Below are positions 1-6,543 of a stretch of DNA of 39,355 nucleotides, piece after piece (position 1 is the first letter of the stretch; each line of letters starts with the position of its first letter). Under the pieces are notes generated by a model. It was given only the letters and a program-made list of their open reading frames with translations, made no database searches and had not been told where the DNA came from. The stretch is from Bacteroidales bacterium. Its GTDB lineage: Bacteria > Bacteroidota > Bacteroidia > Bacteroidales > UBA932. A program made the position numbers and the translations under genes. Location: positions 1 to 39,355 of the forward strand of contig JAFZIO010000064.1 of NCBI GenBank assembly GCA_017554335.1. The letters run 5' to 3'.

Positions 1-124
1 CCCCTGCTGGAACCCCTCGAGCCAGCATCTCAGTCTCCTCAACGCCGATTGTGCGGTCTCGCCCCCTGCTGGAACCCCTCGAGCCAGCATCTCAGTCTCT
101 CCAATGCCGATTGTGCGGTCTCGC
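1..124. repeat. 62-bp tandem repeat, two copies at window edge
   Basis: Two nearly identical 62-bp units (about 1-62 and 63-124) follow one another with only a few substitutions. Each contains a small dyad, GCTGG...CCAGC, around a CTCGAG core. The array may continue to the left of the window. The open frame across it on the plus strand is low-complexity and has no recognisable product, so I do not call a gene. Confidence 0.85.
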
Positions 125-129
125 CCTCC

Positions 130-164
130 GCTGCTGGCGGCCTTTTTATCAGGCCGACGGCAGC
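130..164. other. Strong GC-rich hairpin
   Basis: A 13-bp stem (130-142 with 152-164) has one mismatch and one wobble pair and closes a 9-nt loop, TTTTTATCA. No T-run follows on either strand, so a simple intrinsic terminator is not obvious. From here to about 316 I see GC-rich, non-coding-looking sequence and nothing else assignable. Confidence 0.55.
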
Positions 165-316
165 CAAGCCCGGATATGGCCATACCCCATTCTTGAAAAG
201 ACCTCACTGTTAGGTAGCCCCGGCGGCGGCCGGCTGGGGAGGAGAGCCCTCATGGGTGTTGCTCGCCGCAACCCGGCCGAGCCGCAGCCGCCGCCACGGC
301 CCAAAAGCCCTCTCCT

Positions 317-430
317 GCGGGCCAGAATAGCAGGGAAACATGGCAATCGGGCCCGAAAGCACCCTCCAGCGGGCCAGAATAGCAGGGAAACATGGCAATC
401 GGGCCCAAAAGCGCCCTCCAGCGGGCCAGA
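317..430. repeat. 52-bp tandem repeat, two copies plus a partial third
   Basis: The unit starting GCGGGCCAGAATAGCAGGGA begins at 317 and 369, and again partially at 421, giving a period of 52. The copies are almost identical until the third diverges after about 10 bases. It lies in the non-coding 3' flank of the first lipoprotein gene. Confidence 0.85.
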
Positions 431-435
431 TATTC

Positions 436-467
436 GCTCAAGGGTACATAGCCGAGCACCCTTGAGC
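436..467. repeat. Hairpin repeat A1 (10-bp stem, 12-nt loop)
   Basis: GCTCAAGGGT and ACCCTTGAGC pair perfectly around a 12-nt loop. This is the same geometry as the elements at 488, 3496, 3548 and 6499. It lies downstream of a minus-strand lipoprotein gene. Confidence 0.8.
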
Positions 468-487
468 ACGAAAAGGGCCAAAAATGT

Positions 488-519
488 GCCCAAGGGTCCA
501 TCAGCAGGCACCCTTGGGC
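488..519 (-). terminator. Hairpin repeat A2, likely terminator of the first lipoprotein unit
   Basis: A perfect 10-bp stem, GCCCAAGGGT with ACCCTTGGGC, has a 12-nt loop. Read on the minus strand it lies about 30 nt after the stop codon at 550 and is followed by ACATTTTTGG, a short T-run. About 63 bp around A1-A2 recur almost unchanged at 3518-3580. Confidence 0.65.
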
Positions 520-549
520 AAAACATTCAGTCCGAATGATAATCTACGA

Positions 550-3051
550 TTAGTTCGCGTCCTTCACCAGGCGGACGAAGGCACCCAAGTGTGTTGGAGC
601 TGTCCCGAATGCAGATAGTTGATTAACGTCGCGTTCCTTATCTTCTATAAGCGTCAAGCAGTAAGCGCTCCTTTCATACGGATTATACGTCGATGACCAA
701 TAATTGCTGAGAGTTCCATTTATGCCACATATAGTACCTTCATTGCGATAGAAGGAAACCGGAAGGAACACCGCGCCATGCGCTTCAAGCGAGCTTGTCC
801 AAGCAGATGAAGAGATTTCATTGGCTGAGTAATAGACCTCGTAGTATTCGTTGTAATTATTAATGTCATAGTAACTCTTGCTCCAGTCATCGGGGAAAAT
901 AATAAGTCCTTCGACGCTGTTGACAGTGGCTTTCGCATATCTAACATTGGAATCGGTGTCTCTATCTTTTAGTAAATATTCCCATTCATTACTAGTCAGT
1001 GTGCGCCAGCCAGAGTTTGCGGTATTACCACCGTTGCTGATAGCGTTGACGCCCCAGTCGTACTCAGTGTCGGCAATGCTTTCACTGTAATAATCATTAT
1101 CATTGGGGTTCGTCATATAAGGCTCATAATCGTGTCCACTGGTTCCGTAACCAAAGAGGTCGAAGGTTCCGTCTTCATCATACTGCGCCGGTACATCACC
1201 TGTGGAGGTAAAGCACATGTCGTACTGGTTGGTATGGAAACTCCAGGTGCCGTCGCTATACATCAGGTTGCCCTGCGAGAAATACACCTTGTCGCCACTG
1301 TCGTTGATGGTGAACTTGCCGTCGATTGCTCCAGTAGGAACCGTAGGAGCAGGCGCATAAACCAGCGGACTGGTGGATAGATAGGTGTCACCATCGTTCT
1401 GGTAGGCTGAACCGTCGTAATATTCCGTGCCGCCGATGGTCACCGTGCCGCAATCTCCATACTCATAACCTTTGCCGATGCTATTGTAAGCATACTCGCC
1501 CTTTGTAGCAGTAACACTGGTCACGGTGTTCTTAATGGTGATAGCACTGCAAGGGGAATACTCGCCGCCACCGATGCCAGCAGCATTTCGACCGCCAGTG
1601 GCCTCGACCGTTCCACCGCTGATTGTGATAGCGCCGCAAGAGGAACTATAACCACCACTGCCGATGCCCGCACCACTTTCGCCTCCCGTGGCCCTAACCG
1701 TTCCGCCGCTGATGATGATGTCGCCGCAAGAGGAGCCATTGAAACCACTGCCGATGCCCGCACCATAACTACCACCCGTGGCAGTGACTGTTCCACCGTT
1801 GATGGTAATGTCGCCGCAAGAAGATTCATCACCGCTACCAATACCCGCGCTATGATAACTTCCACATGTAGCCGTAATCGTGCCGCTGTTGATGATGATG
1901 TTGCCGCAGGGGATGCCACTGCCACCTCCGATGCCGGCGGCATAGCTAGAATCGTTACTGCTGGCGTTGAGCGTTCCCGTTCCTTGTATAGTCAGCGTGT
2001 GACTACTTGGGATGAAAACACCCGGATAACTGGTAGAGAATCCCTTTACTATGTTCGTGGTTCCATTCTTCAGGATGATGGTGGCATCGCCTAAGCAGGT
2101 GAGGCCAGCGTAATTGCCAGACGGCCATCCGCTACTGTTAATGTCCACTCCATCCAGCGTCACCGTGGCACCGTCGGCAATGGAAATCTTTCGGGGTTGG
2201 TAGTATTCCTGGAAGGTGCCAGTCACAACGTCGCCATTCAGCAAGACAGTATCCCCAGTCACTTGGCTTAGGTATACAGTCCCACGGACCATCTTCACCG
2301 TAATTTCGTAGTACTTACTGGCGAGTAAACCTGCACTGGTCTTTTCATAGGAATATCCGATACCGCCGATAGTGGTGCTAAGATTAACGGTACTGGTGGC
2401 GGGAATGGCCACGAAGAGCTCATTAGTTGCCGAAGCGGGCGTTACAGTGTAGTTATTGGTACCATCGCTGACAGTCAATGCTGTTGCCGCTGGGATTTCA
2501 AGGTTTGAATTGTCCGCTTTCTTCTTAAGTGTAAACTTCACGATGGCCTGCTGGTTGGTGAAGGAGGCGTCCGTCGTGGTGATGCTAGGCGTGGAGGCAT
2601 CGGATACGGTGACGGTCGCCTCGGCGTAGTCGCAATTGGCGGCGATGTACTCCAGGGTACCGTTCTGGGAGGCGTACGACGGGCTGAGGAACTTCAGAGT
2701 CAGGACGTGCCCGTTGCTGATGCCTTTCGTACTCGTGAGGGAGCCCTTCAGCGTCGTGCTGGTTCCGGCCTCTTGTGCCACCAGCGAACCGCCAAGCAAT
2801 TCGTCGGTAGTCTTGTTATAAACCGTCACGGACTCCCCTTCTGCCCAGGTAGCGTTGAGCGTCTTGCCGACCAGCGTAAGAGCCTTTGACGCATCGTCGC
2901 CGCCCTTTGTGGCCTCAACGGTCAAGGTATAAGTCTGAACGGTTTCCGGCTCCTCAATAACCTCCGGCTCCTCAACAACCTCAGGCTGCTCGATTTGCAC
3001 ACAGGCAGCCAGAGCGGCGGCCATCATGATAATTGCATAAATCTTCTTCAT
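550..3051 (-). CDS. Surface lipoprotein: fimbrillin-like, glycine-rich beta-helix repeats, FISUMP-like C-terminus
   Basis: 833 residues from the ATG at 3051, which has AAGGAGG upstream. The open frame extends further, but that part overlaps the small gene at 3065-3211. The signal peptide ends in lipobox LAAC (Cys17). A Glu/Pro-rich linker follows, then a fimbrillin/Mfa-like beta domain (about 40-275). About 370-535 holds five repeats of the type CGDITINGGTVTATGG...AGIGSG, as in right-handed beta-helix surface proteins. The last ~260 residues resemble the FISUMP/DUF1566 module (VYFSQGN, DLFGYGTSG, WGVNAISNGG, GWRTLTSNEWEYL, NYWSST), which is probably a C-type-lectin-like fold. Expected to be anchored in the outer membrane and surface exposed. 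Its ligand is unknown. The family-level call is good; adhesion is inference. Confidence 0.85.
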   Translation of the reverse strand: MKKIYAIIMMAAALAACVQIEQPEVVEEPEVIEEPETVQTYTLTVEATKGGDDASKALTLVGKTLNATWAEGESVTVYNKTTDELLGGSLVAQEAGTSTTLKGSLTSTKGISNGHVLTLKFLSPSYASQNGTLEYIAANCDYAEATVTVSDASTPSITTTDASFTNQQAIVKFTLKKKADNSNLEIPAATALTVSDGTNNYTVTPASATNELFVAIPATSTVNLSTTIGGIGYSYEKTSAGLLASKYYEITVKMVRGTVYLSQVTGDTVLLNGDVVTGTFQEYYQPRKISIADGATVTLDGVDINSSGWPSGNYAGLTCLGDATIILKNGTTNIVKGFSTSYPGVFIPSSHTLTIQGTGTLNASSNDSSYAAGIGGGSGIPCGNIIINSGTITATCGSYHSAGIGSGDESSCGDITINGGTVTATGGSYGAGIGSGFNGSSCGDIIISGGTVRATGGESGAGIGSGGYSSSCGAITISGGTVEATGGRNAAGIGGGEYSPCSAITIKNTVTSVTATKGEYAYNSIGKGYEYGDCGTVTIGGTEYYDGSAYQNDGDTYLSTSPLVYAPAPTVPTGAIDGKFTINDSGDKVYFSQGNLMYSDGTWSFHTNQYDMCFTSTGDVPAQYDEDGTFDLFGYGTSGHDYEPYMTNPNDNDYYSESIADTEYDWGVNAISNGGNTANSGWRTLTSNEWEYLLKDRDTDSNVRYAKATVNSVEGLIIFPDDWSKSYYDINNYNEYYEVYYSANEISSSAWTSSLEAHGAVFLPVSFYRNEGTICGINGTLSNYWSSTYNPYERSAYCLTLIEDKERDVNQLSAFGTAPTHLGAFVRLVKDAN

Positions 3052-3064
3052 AATACCTGCCTCC

Positions 3065-3211
3065 TTAGTCCCATTCTTGCTCTGTACCATCAATGGAGTT
3101 GGCGGTACCATAACTGCTGCGGCTCGAGCGCACTCCGCTTTGGCAGATAATGCGCTCACTATTCACCTTAAGCACCATTGCCGAAGGTGCCTCATATACC
3201 TGTTTGTTCAT
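3065..3211 (-). CDS. Small Bacteroidales leader-type protein, 48 aa
   Basis: This open frame of 48 codons starts MNKQVYEAPSAMVL and ends GTEQEWD. Its stop lies 13 nt before the lipoprotein start at 3051, and a TACCTTTG promoter box sits at 3232-3239, so it is the first gene of the unit. It shares the spacing Y-x-x-P...(I/V)(I/L)C-x-S with the small genes at 6103-6249 and 10118-10240. RSSYGTA and GTEQ-x-WD near the C-terminus are common to this one and the 6103 copy. Similar short Y-x-x-P proteins occur widely in Bacteroidales and usually have no assigned function. There is no signal peptide or membrane segment. Confidence 0.75.
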   Translation of the reverse strand: MNKQVYEAPSAMVLKVNSERIICQSGVRSSRSSYGTANSIDGTEQEWD

Positions 3212-3231
3212 ATCTGATTTTTAGTAGCTCG

Positions 3232-3239
3232 CAAAGGTA
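3232..3239 (-). promoter_or_regulatory. Bacteroidetes-type -7 box
   Basis: TACCTTTG on the minus strand matches TAnnTTTG and lies 20 bp before the ATG of the small gene at 3211. It supports starting transcription upstream of the small gene rather than at the lipoprotein. Confidence 0.65.
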
Positions 3240-3495
3240 TTGATTTTCAGCGAAATCACAAAATGTAGCCAGAGGATAACGGTCATAATACGGCTATATC
3301 CGAGCTGATGAGAACAAATCCTCAAAAAAGTTTTGTCGAAGTTAAATTTTTTCATAGTTTTGCAATGCAGTCCCGGTAGTTCCTCTCCCAGACCTATGTG
3401 CTGGTGATGAATCCGGGTTTTTCTTTTTATAGGCTTCCTCTCTGACATGCCGCCAAAAGTGTGGACTCCTCGAGTGAAAAAATAATCAAAGCCTT
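3240..3495. other. Intergenic stretch with no gene seen
   Basis: An AT-richer intergenic region between the first promoter and the hairpin pair B. I see no convincing reading frame on either strand. Confidence 0.5.
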
Positions 3496-3527
3496 GCCCA
3501 AGGGTCCATTCCGAAGCACCCTTGAGC
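3496..3527. repeat. Hairpin repeat B1
   Basis: GCCCAAGGGT / ACCCTTGAGC with a 12-nt loop and one mismatch in the stem. The loop CCATTCCGAAGC is identical to that of the element at 6499-6530. On the minus strand a T-rich tract lies downstream of it. Confidence 0.75.
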
Positions 3528-3547
3528 ACGAAAAGGGCCAAAATTTT

Positions 3548-3579
3548 GCCCAAGGGTCCATCAGCAGGCACCCTTGGGC
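3548..3579 (-). terminator. Hairpin repeat B2, likely terminator of the second lipoprotein unit
   Basis: A perfect 10-bp stem, GCCCAAGGGT / ACCCTTGGGC, with loop CCATCAGCAGGC identical to element A2. It lies about 35 nt after the minus-strand stop at 3615 and is followed there by AAAATTTTGG. Confidence 0.6.
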
Positions 3580-3614
3580 AACAATCGTCGGGCTAATAAT
3601 CCAGTCATGATGGA

Positions 3615-6089
3615 TCAAAACACGAGGCCGGCTCGGACTTTATAGGTATTACTCTTAGGTTGGTAAGAGGTCCAATGGCCGGAGAAGCTAACAATATATG
3701 CTTGGTTGGAACTTTGCTCCAGACCAGTCCAGTAAGTACCCGTCTGTAAGCTATGATTGCTAATAATAGTACCGTAGTCCCCTATTTTAAACCACTGTTC
3801 TATGCTGGGCATCAGCCATAGTGCGCCGGTAACTGTCGGTGTCTTGCCGGAGCAAGTGGAAACTGCCGTAGACCAGTTCATTTCACCCTCATCTGCCAGA
3901 GCTATTGCCAGTCCATGGTTGTAAGTACTGCTATAAGAGCTCGAGCCATCAAGGCCATTCTCACTGCCCACATAGGCAATCTTAGCCACAGCGGTCTTCC
4001 CATCAGGCACAATACCGGCAGATTCATACGCATAGCCGTCACTGCAAACAATCCAGCCCCTGTGAGAGGAAGTGACATTTGATAACAATACTTGACGCAC
4101 ATAAGTGTAGGGGCTTTCGCTGATGGCGCCCGTCACACCACCGATGGTCACTGTGCCACAATTACTTCGACCAGAATAACTGATGCCGATGCTGTGTACG
4201 GCATTTTCGCCCTTCGTAGCTGTAACACGAGTCACGGTGTTCTCAATGGTAATATCACCGCAGTGGTAGTCAGAACCATAGCCAGCGCCAATGCCTGTCC
4301 TCCCAGATCCGCCCGTAGCAGTAACCGTGCCACCGCTGATGAGAATGTTGCCGCCATCAGCGCAATAGCCACTACCGATGCCCACACCCTTGTAACCACC
4401 ATTGGCCGTAACCGTGCCTCCGCTGATGGTGATGTCGCCGCAGGCGGAATTATAGCCACCGCCGATGCCTGCAGCCCCTTCTTGATTACCACTACCGCCC
4501 GTAGCCCTAACCGTACCGCCGCTGATGATGATAGCACCGCAATTACCACGATAGTAGCCACCGCCGATGCCTGCACTACCATTACCACCTGTGGCCGTAA
4601 CCGAGCCTCCGCTGATGGTGATGTCGCCGCAGGAACCATTACTGTGACCGTTACCGATGCCGGCACCTCCCTGATTACCACTTCCGCCTGTAGCTGTAAC
4701 TTCGCCTCCGTTGATGGTGATATCGCCGCAGGAGGGACTACCTCCAGTGTAGTAGGCACCGTTACCAATGCCCGCAGCATTCGAACCTCCATACGCCGCG
4801 ACCGTACCACCATTGATGGTGATGTCGCCGCAGGTGGGGCTGCCGGAGTTATTGACGCCACCAGCACCGATTCCCGCAGCACGAGTTCCGCCATTGGCCG
4901 TTATTTCGCCGCCGTTGATGATAATATTGCCGCAAGAGATATTGAAGCCGCCGCCGATACCGGCAGCATAGCCGTTGCTGCTGGCATTGAGCGTTCCCGT
5001 GCCCTGTATGGTGAGCGTATATTCCTCGCCCTCGCCAGAGCGTTTTGCAGCCTGAATGCCAGGGTAATTTTGATTGAATCCCTTAACGGTGTTCGTCGTT
5101 CCATCTGCCAAAACTATAGTAGCGTCGCCTAAGCAATTGATACCAGCATAATTGCCAGAATTCCAGGTGCCACTACCATTAATATTCGCCTCGCTCAGTG
5201 TAACCGTGGCACCGTCCGCGATAGAAATCTTGCGGTTGCTGCCAAGCGTGCCAGTCACAACGTCGTCATCAAACAACGTGATGTCCCTGTTAATGTTTGC
5301 CAGATTAACCAAGTCACGCTTCATCTTCACTGTAATCTCGTAGTACTTACCAGCGACAAGGTTTGCACCCGTCTTATTATAAGAATAAGTGATGCCTCCG
5401 ATAGTAGTGCTAAGGTTCACGGTGCTAGTGGCGGGGAGGGCTACGAAGAGCACATTAGTAGCAGAAGCCGGAGTGACGGTGTAGTCGTTGGCCGCGTCGT
5501 TCACGATCAGCTCCGTTGTCGCAGGGAGCTCAACGTCGGAACCGTCGACCTTCTGCTTCAGCGTGAACTTCACGATGGCCTGCTGGTTGGTGAAGGTAGC
5601 GTCGGAAGCGGTAATTCTGTTACCAGATACCGCAGTGACTGTAATCTCATCGGATTCGGCATAGTCGCAGTTGGCTGCGATGTATTCCAGAGTGCCGTTC
5701 TGATTGGCATAATCGGGGCTCAAGAACTTGAGAACCAGTTTGTCATTAGGTTCAACAGTTCCTGTGAGGTCGCCTTTCAGCGTGGTGGATTCGCCACTGC
5801 TCTGAGCTGCCAGATATCCTTCCAGGTCAGTCCCCTTTGTAACATTATGAACAGTTACTCTCTCCCCTTCTGCCCAGGTGGCATAAAGGGTTTTGTTGTT
5901 CACACCGCCAAGCGAGAGAGCCTTGGACGCCTCATCTCCGCCCTTGGTGGCCTCAACGGTCAGGGTATAAGTCTGGACGGTTTCCGGCTCCTCAATAACC
6001 TCCGGTTCCTCAACAATCTCCGGCTGCTCGATTTGCACACAGGCAGCCAAAGCGGCGGCCATCATGATAATTGCATAAAACTTCTTCAT
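3615..6089 (-). CDS. Surface lipoprotein: fimbrillin-like with eight glycine-rich beta-helix repeats
   Basis: 824 residues from the ATG at 6089, which has AGGAGG upstream. The longer frame overlaps the small gene at 6103-6249. The signal peptide, lipobox LAAC (Cys17) and Glu/Pro linker are nearly identical to the neighbour at 550-3051, and the fimbrillin-like domain is a clear paralogue. About 370-645 holds eight copies of (D/N/A)I(T/I)I(N/S)GG(T/E/S)V-TA-x-GG...AGIG-x-G, against five in its neighbour. The C-terminal ~165 residues (GLAIALADEG, ALWLMPSIEQW, TYWTGLEQ) form a different DUF1566-like module. Paralogue pairs sharing an N-terminus but differing in repeat number and tip fit a diversifying surface adhesin family; the ligand is unknown. 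Confidence 0.85.
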   Translation of the reverse strand: MKKFYAIIMMAAALAACVQIEQPEIVEEPEVIEEPETVQTYTLTVEATKGGDEASKALSLGGVNNKTLYATWAEGERVTVHNVTKGTDLEGYLAAQSSGESTTLKGDLTGTVEPNDKLVLKFLSPDYANQNGTLEYIAANCDYAESDEITVTAVSGNRITASDATFTNQQAIVKFTLKQKVDGSDVELPATTELIVNDAANDYTVTPASATNVLFVALPATSTVNLSTTIGGITYSYNKTGANLVAGKYYEITVKMKRDLVNLANINRDITLFDDDVVTGTLGSNRKISIADGATVTLSEANINGSGTWNSGNYAGINCLGDATIVLADGTTNTVKGFNQNYPGIQAAKRSGEGEEYTLTIQGTGTLNASSNGYAAGIGGGFNISCGNIIINGGEITANGGTRAAGIGAGGVNNSGSPTCGDITINGGTVAAYGGSNAAGIGNGAYYTGGSPSCGDITINGGEVTATGGSGNQGGAGIGNGHSNGSCGDITISGGSVTATGGNGSAGIGGGYYRGNCGAIIISGGTVRATGGSGNQEGAAGIGGGYNSACGDITISGGTVTANGGYKGVGIGSGYCADGGNILISGGTVTATGGSGRTGIGAGYGSDYHCGDITIENTVTRVTATKGENAVHSIGISYSGRSNCGTVTIGGVTGAISESPYTYVRQVLLSNVTSSHRGWIVCSDGYAYESAGIVPDGKTAVAKIAYVGSENGLDGSSSYSSTYNHGLAIALADEGEMNWSTAVSTCSGKTPTVTGALWLMPSIEQWFKIGDYGTIISNHSLQTGTYWTGLEQSSNQAYIVSFSGHWTSYQPKSNTYKVRAGLVF

Positions 6090-6102
6090 AACGCCGTCCT
6101 CC

Positions 6103-6249
6103 TTAGTCCCATACCTGCTCTGTGCCTTCAAGCTCGCTGGCTGTACCATAGCTGCTGCGGAATCCTCTTGTACCGGAATCACAGAGAACACCTTTTGTAT
6201 TGACCTCAACGACAATAATCGTCGGGGCCTCATATAAGTCACGATTCAT
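6103..6249 (-). CDS. Small Bacteroidales leader-type protein, 48 aa
   Basis: 48 codons starting MNRDLYEAPTIIVVEVN and ending GTEQVWD. It is a close paralogue of the small gene at 3065-3211: YEAP, the Cys in VLCDSG at the same spacing, RSSYGTAS, and an acidic/Trp tail. Its stop is 13 nt before the lipoprotein start at 6089, the same arrangement as in the paralogous unit. A TATATTTG promoter box lies upstream. Function unknown. Confidence 0.75.
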   Translation of the reverse strand: MNRDLYEAPTIIVVEVNTKGVLCDSGTRGFRSSYGTASELEGTEQVWD

Positions 6250-6280
6250 ATAAGATTAGATTAACCTGTTAATTCGGCCG

Positions 6281-6288
6281 CAAATATA
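6281..6288 (-). promoter_or_regulatory. Bacteroidetes-type -7 box
   Basis: TATATTTG on the minus strand, 31 bp before the small gene start at 6249. It matches TAnnTTTG exactly. Confidence 0.65.
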
Positions 6289-6306
6289 AGAAAAATAATT
6301 AGATAG

Positions 6307-6396
6307 AACACGCCCGTCGATGATCCTCGCCTCCAGGAGCTGGACTTACTTACCGCCTTGGTTGAGGAGTACGAGAAGGAACACTACCCTATTTAG
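6307..6396 (+). pseudogene. Fragment of a HigA-like (XRE) antitoxin gene
   Basis: 29 codons read NTPVDDPRLQELDLL...LVEEYEKEHYPI and then a stop. This matches the typical region just before the HTH in HigA-type antitoxins (ELD-L--LVE-YE--HYPI). The upstream part, the HTH region and any partner toxin are absent. I infer a decayed or transplanted toxin-antitoxin remnant. Confidence 0.6.
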
Positions 6397-6498
6397 CCCC
6401 CAATCTTTCGAACAGGCGCCTGTTATGTCGTTGACATTAATTCCAGCCTGCTCTGCGATAAGGTGTATTTTTTTCGGTATTAAATTGAGGACCAGCTT

Positions 6499-6530
6499 GC
6501 TCAAGGGTCCATTCCGAAGCACCCTTGAGC
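6499..6530 (-). terminator. Hairpin repeat C downstream of the third lipoprotein gene
   Basis: A perfect 10-bp stem, GCTCAAGGGT / ACCCTTGAGC, with loop CCATTCCGAAGC. It sits just beyond the stop at 6544. No clear T-run follows, so calling it a terminator rests on its position and its likeness to A2 and B2. Confidence 0.5.
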
Positions 6531-6543
6531 AGGGGTAGCGAGG

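Noticed and set aside
1-430. Possible CRISPR array
   Set aside because: The repeats are tandem units without unique spacers, of two unrelated types.
51-539. A 162-codon open frame across the left edge
   Set aside because: It is made of tandem repeats and hairpins, has low-complexity composition and no recognisable domain; other frames are equally open.
550-1340. Possible diversity-generating retroelement target (C-type-lectin-like module at the lipoprotein C-terminus)
   Set aside because: No reverse transcriptase or template repeat is present in the window, and I could not identify a variable-region copy.
4092-5132. Long plus-strand frames opposite the glycine-rich repeats (also 6550-7620)
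   Set aside because: They are shadows of the repeat codons; the products are repetitive Ala/Asp/Thr strings with no start signals.
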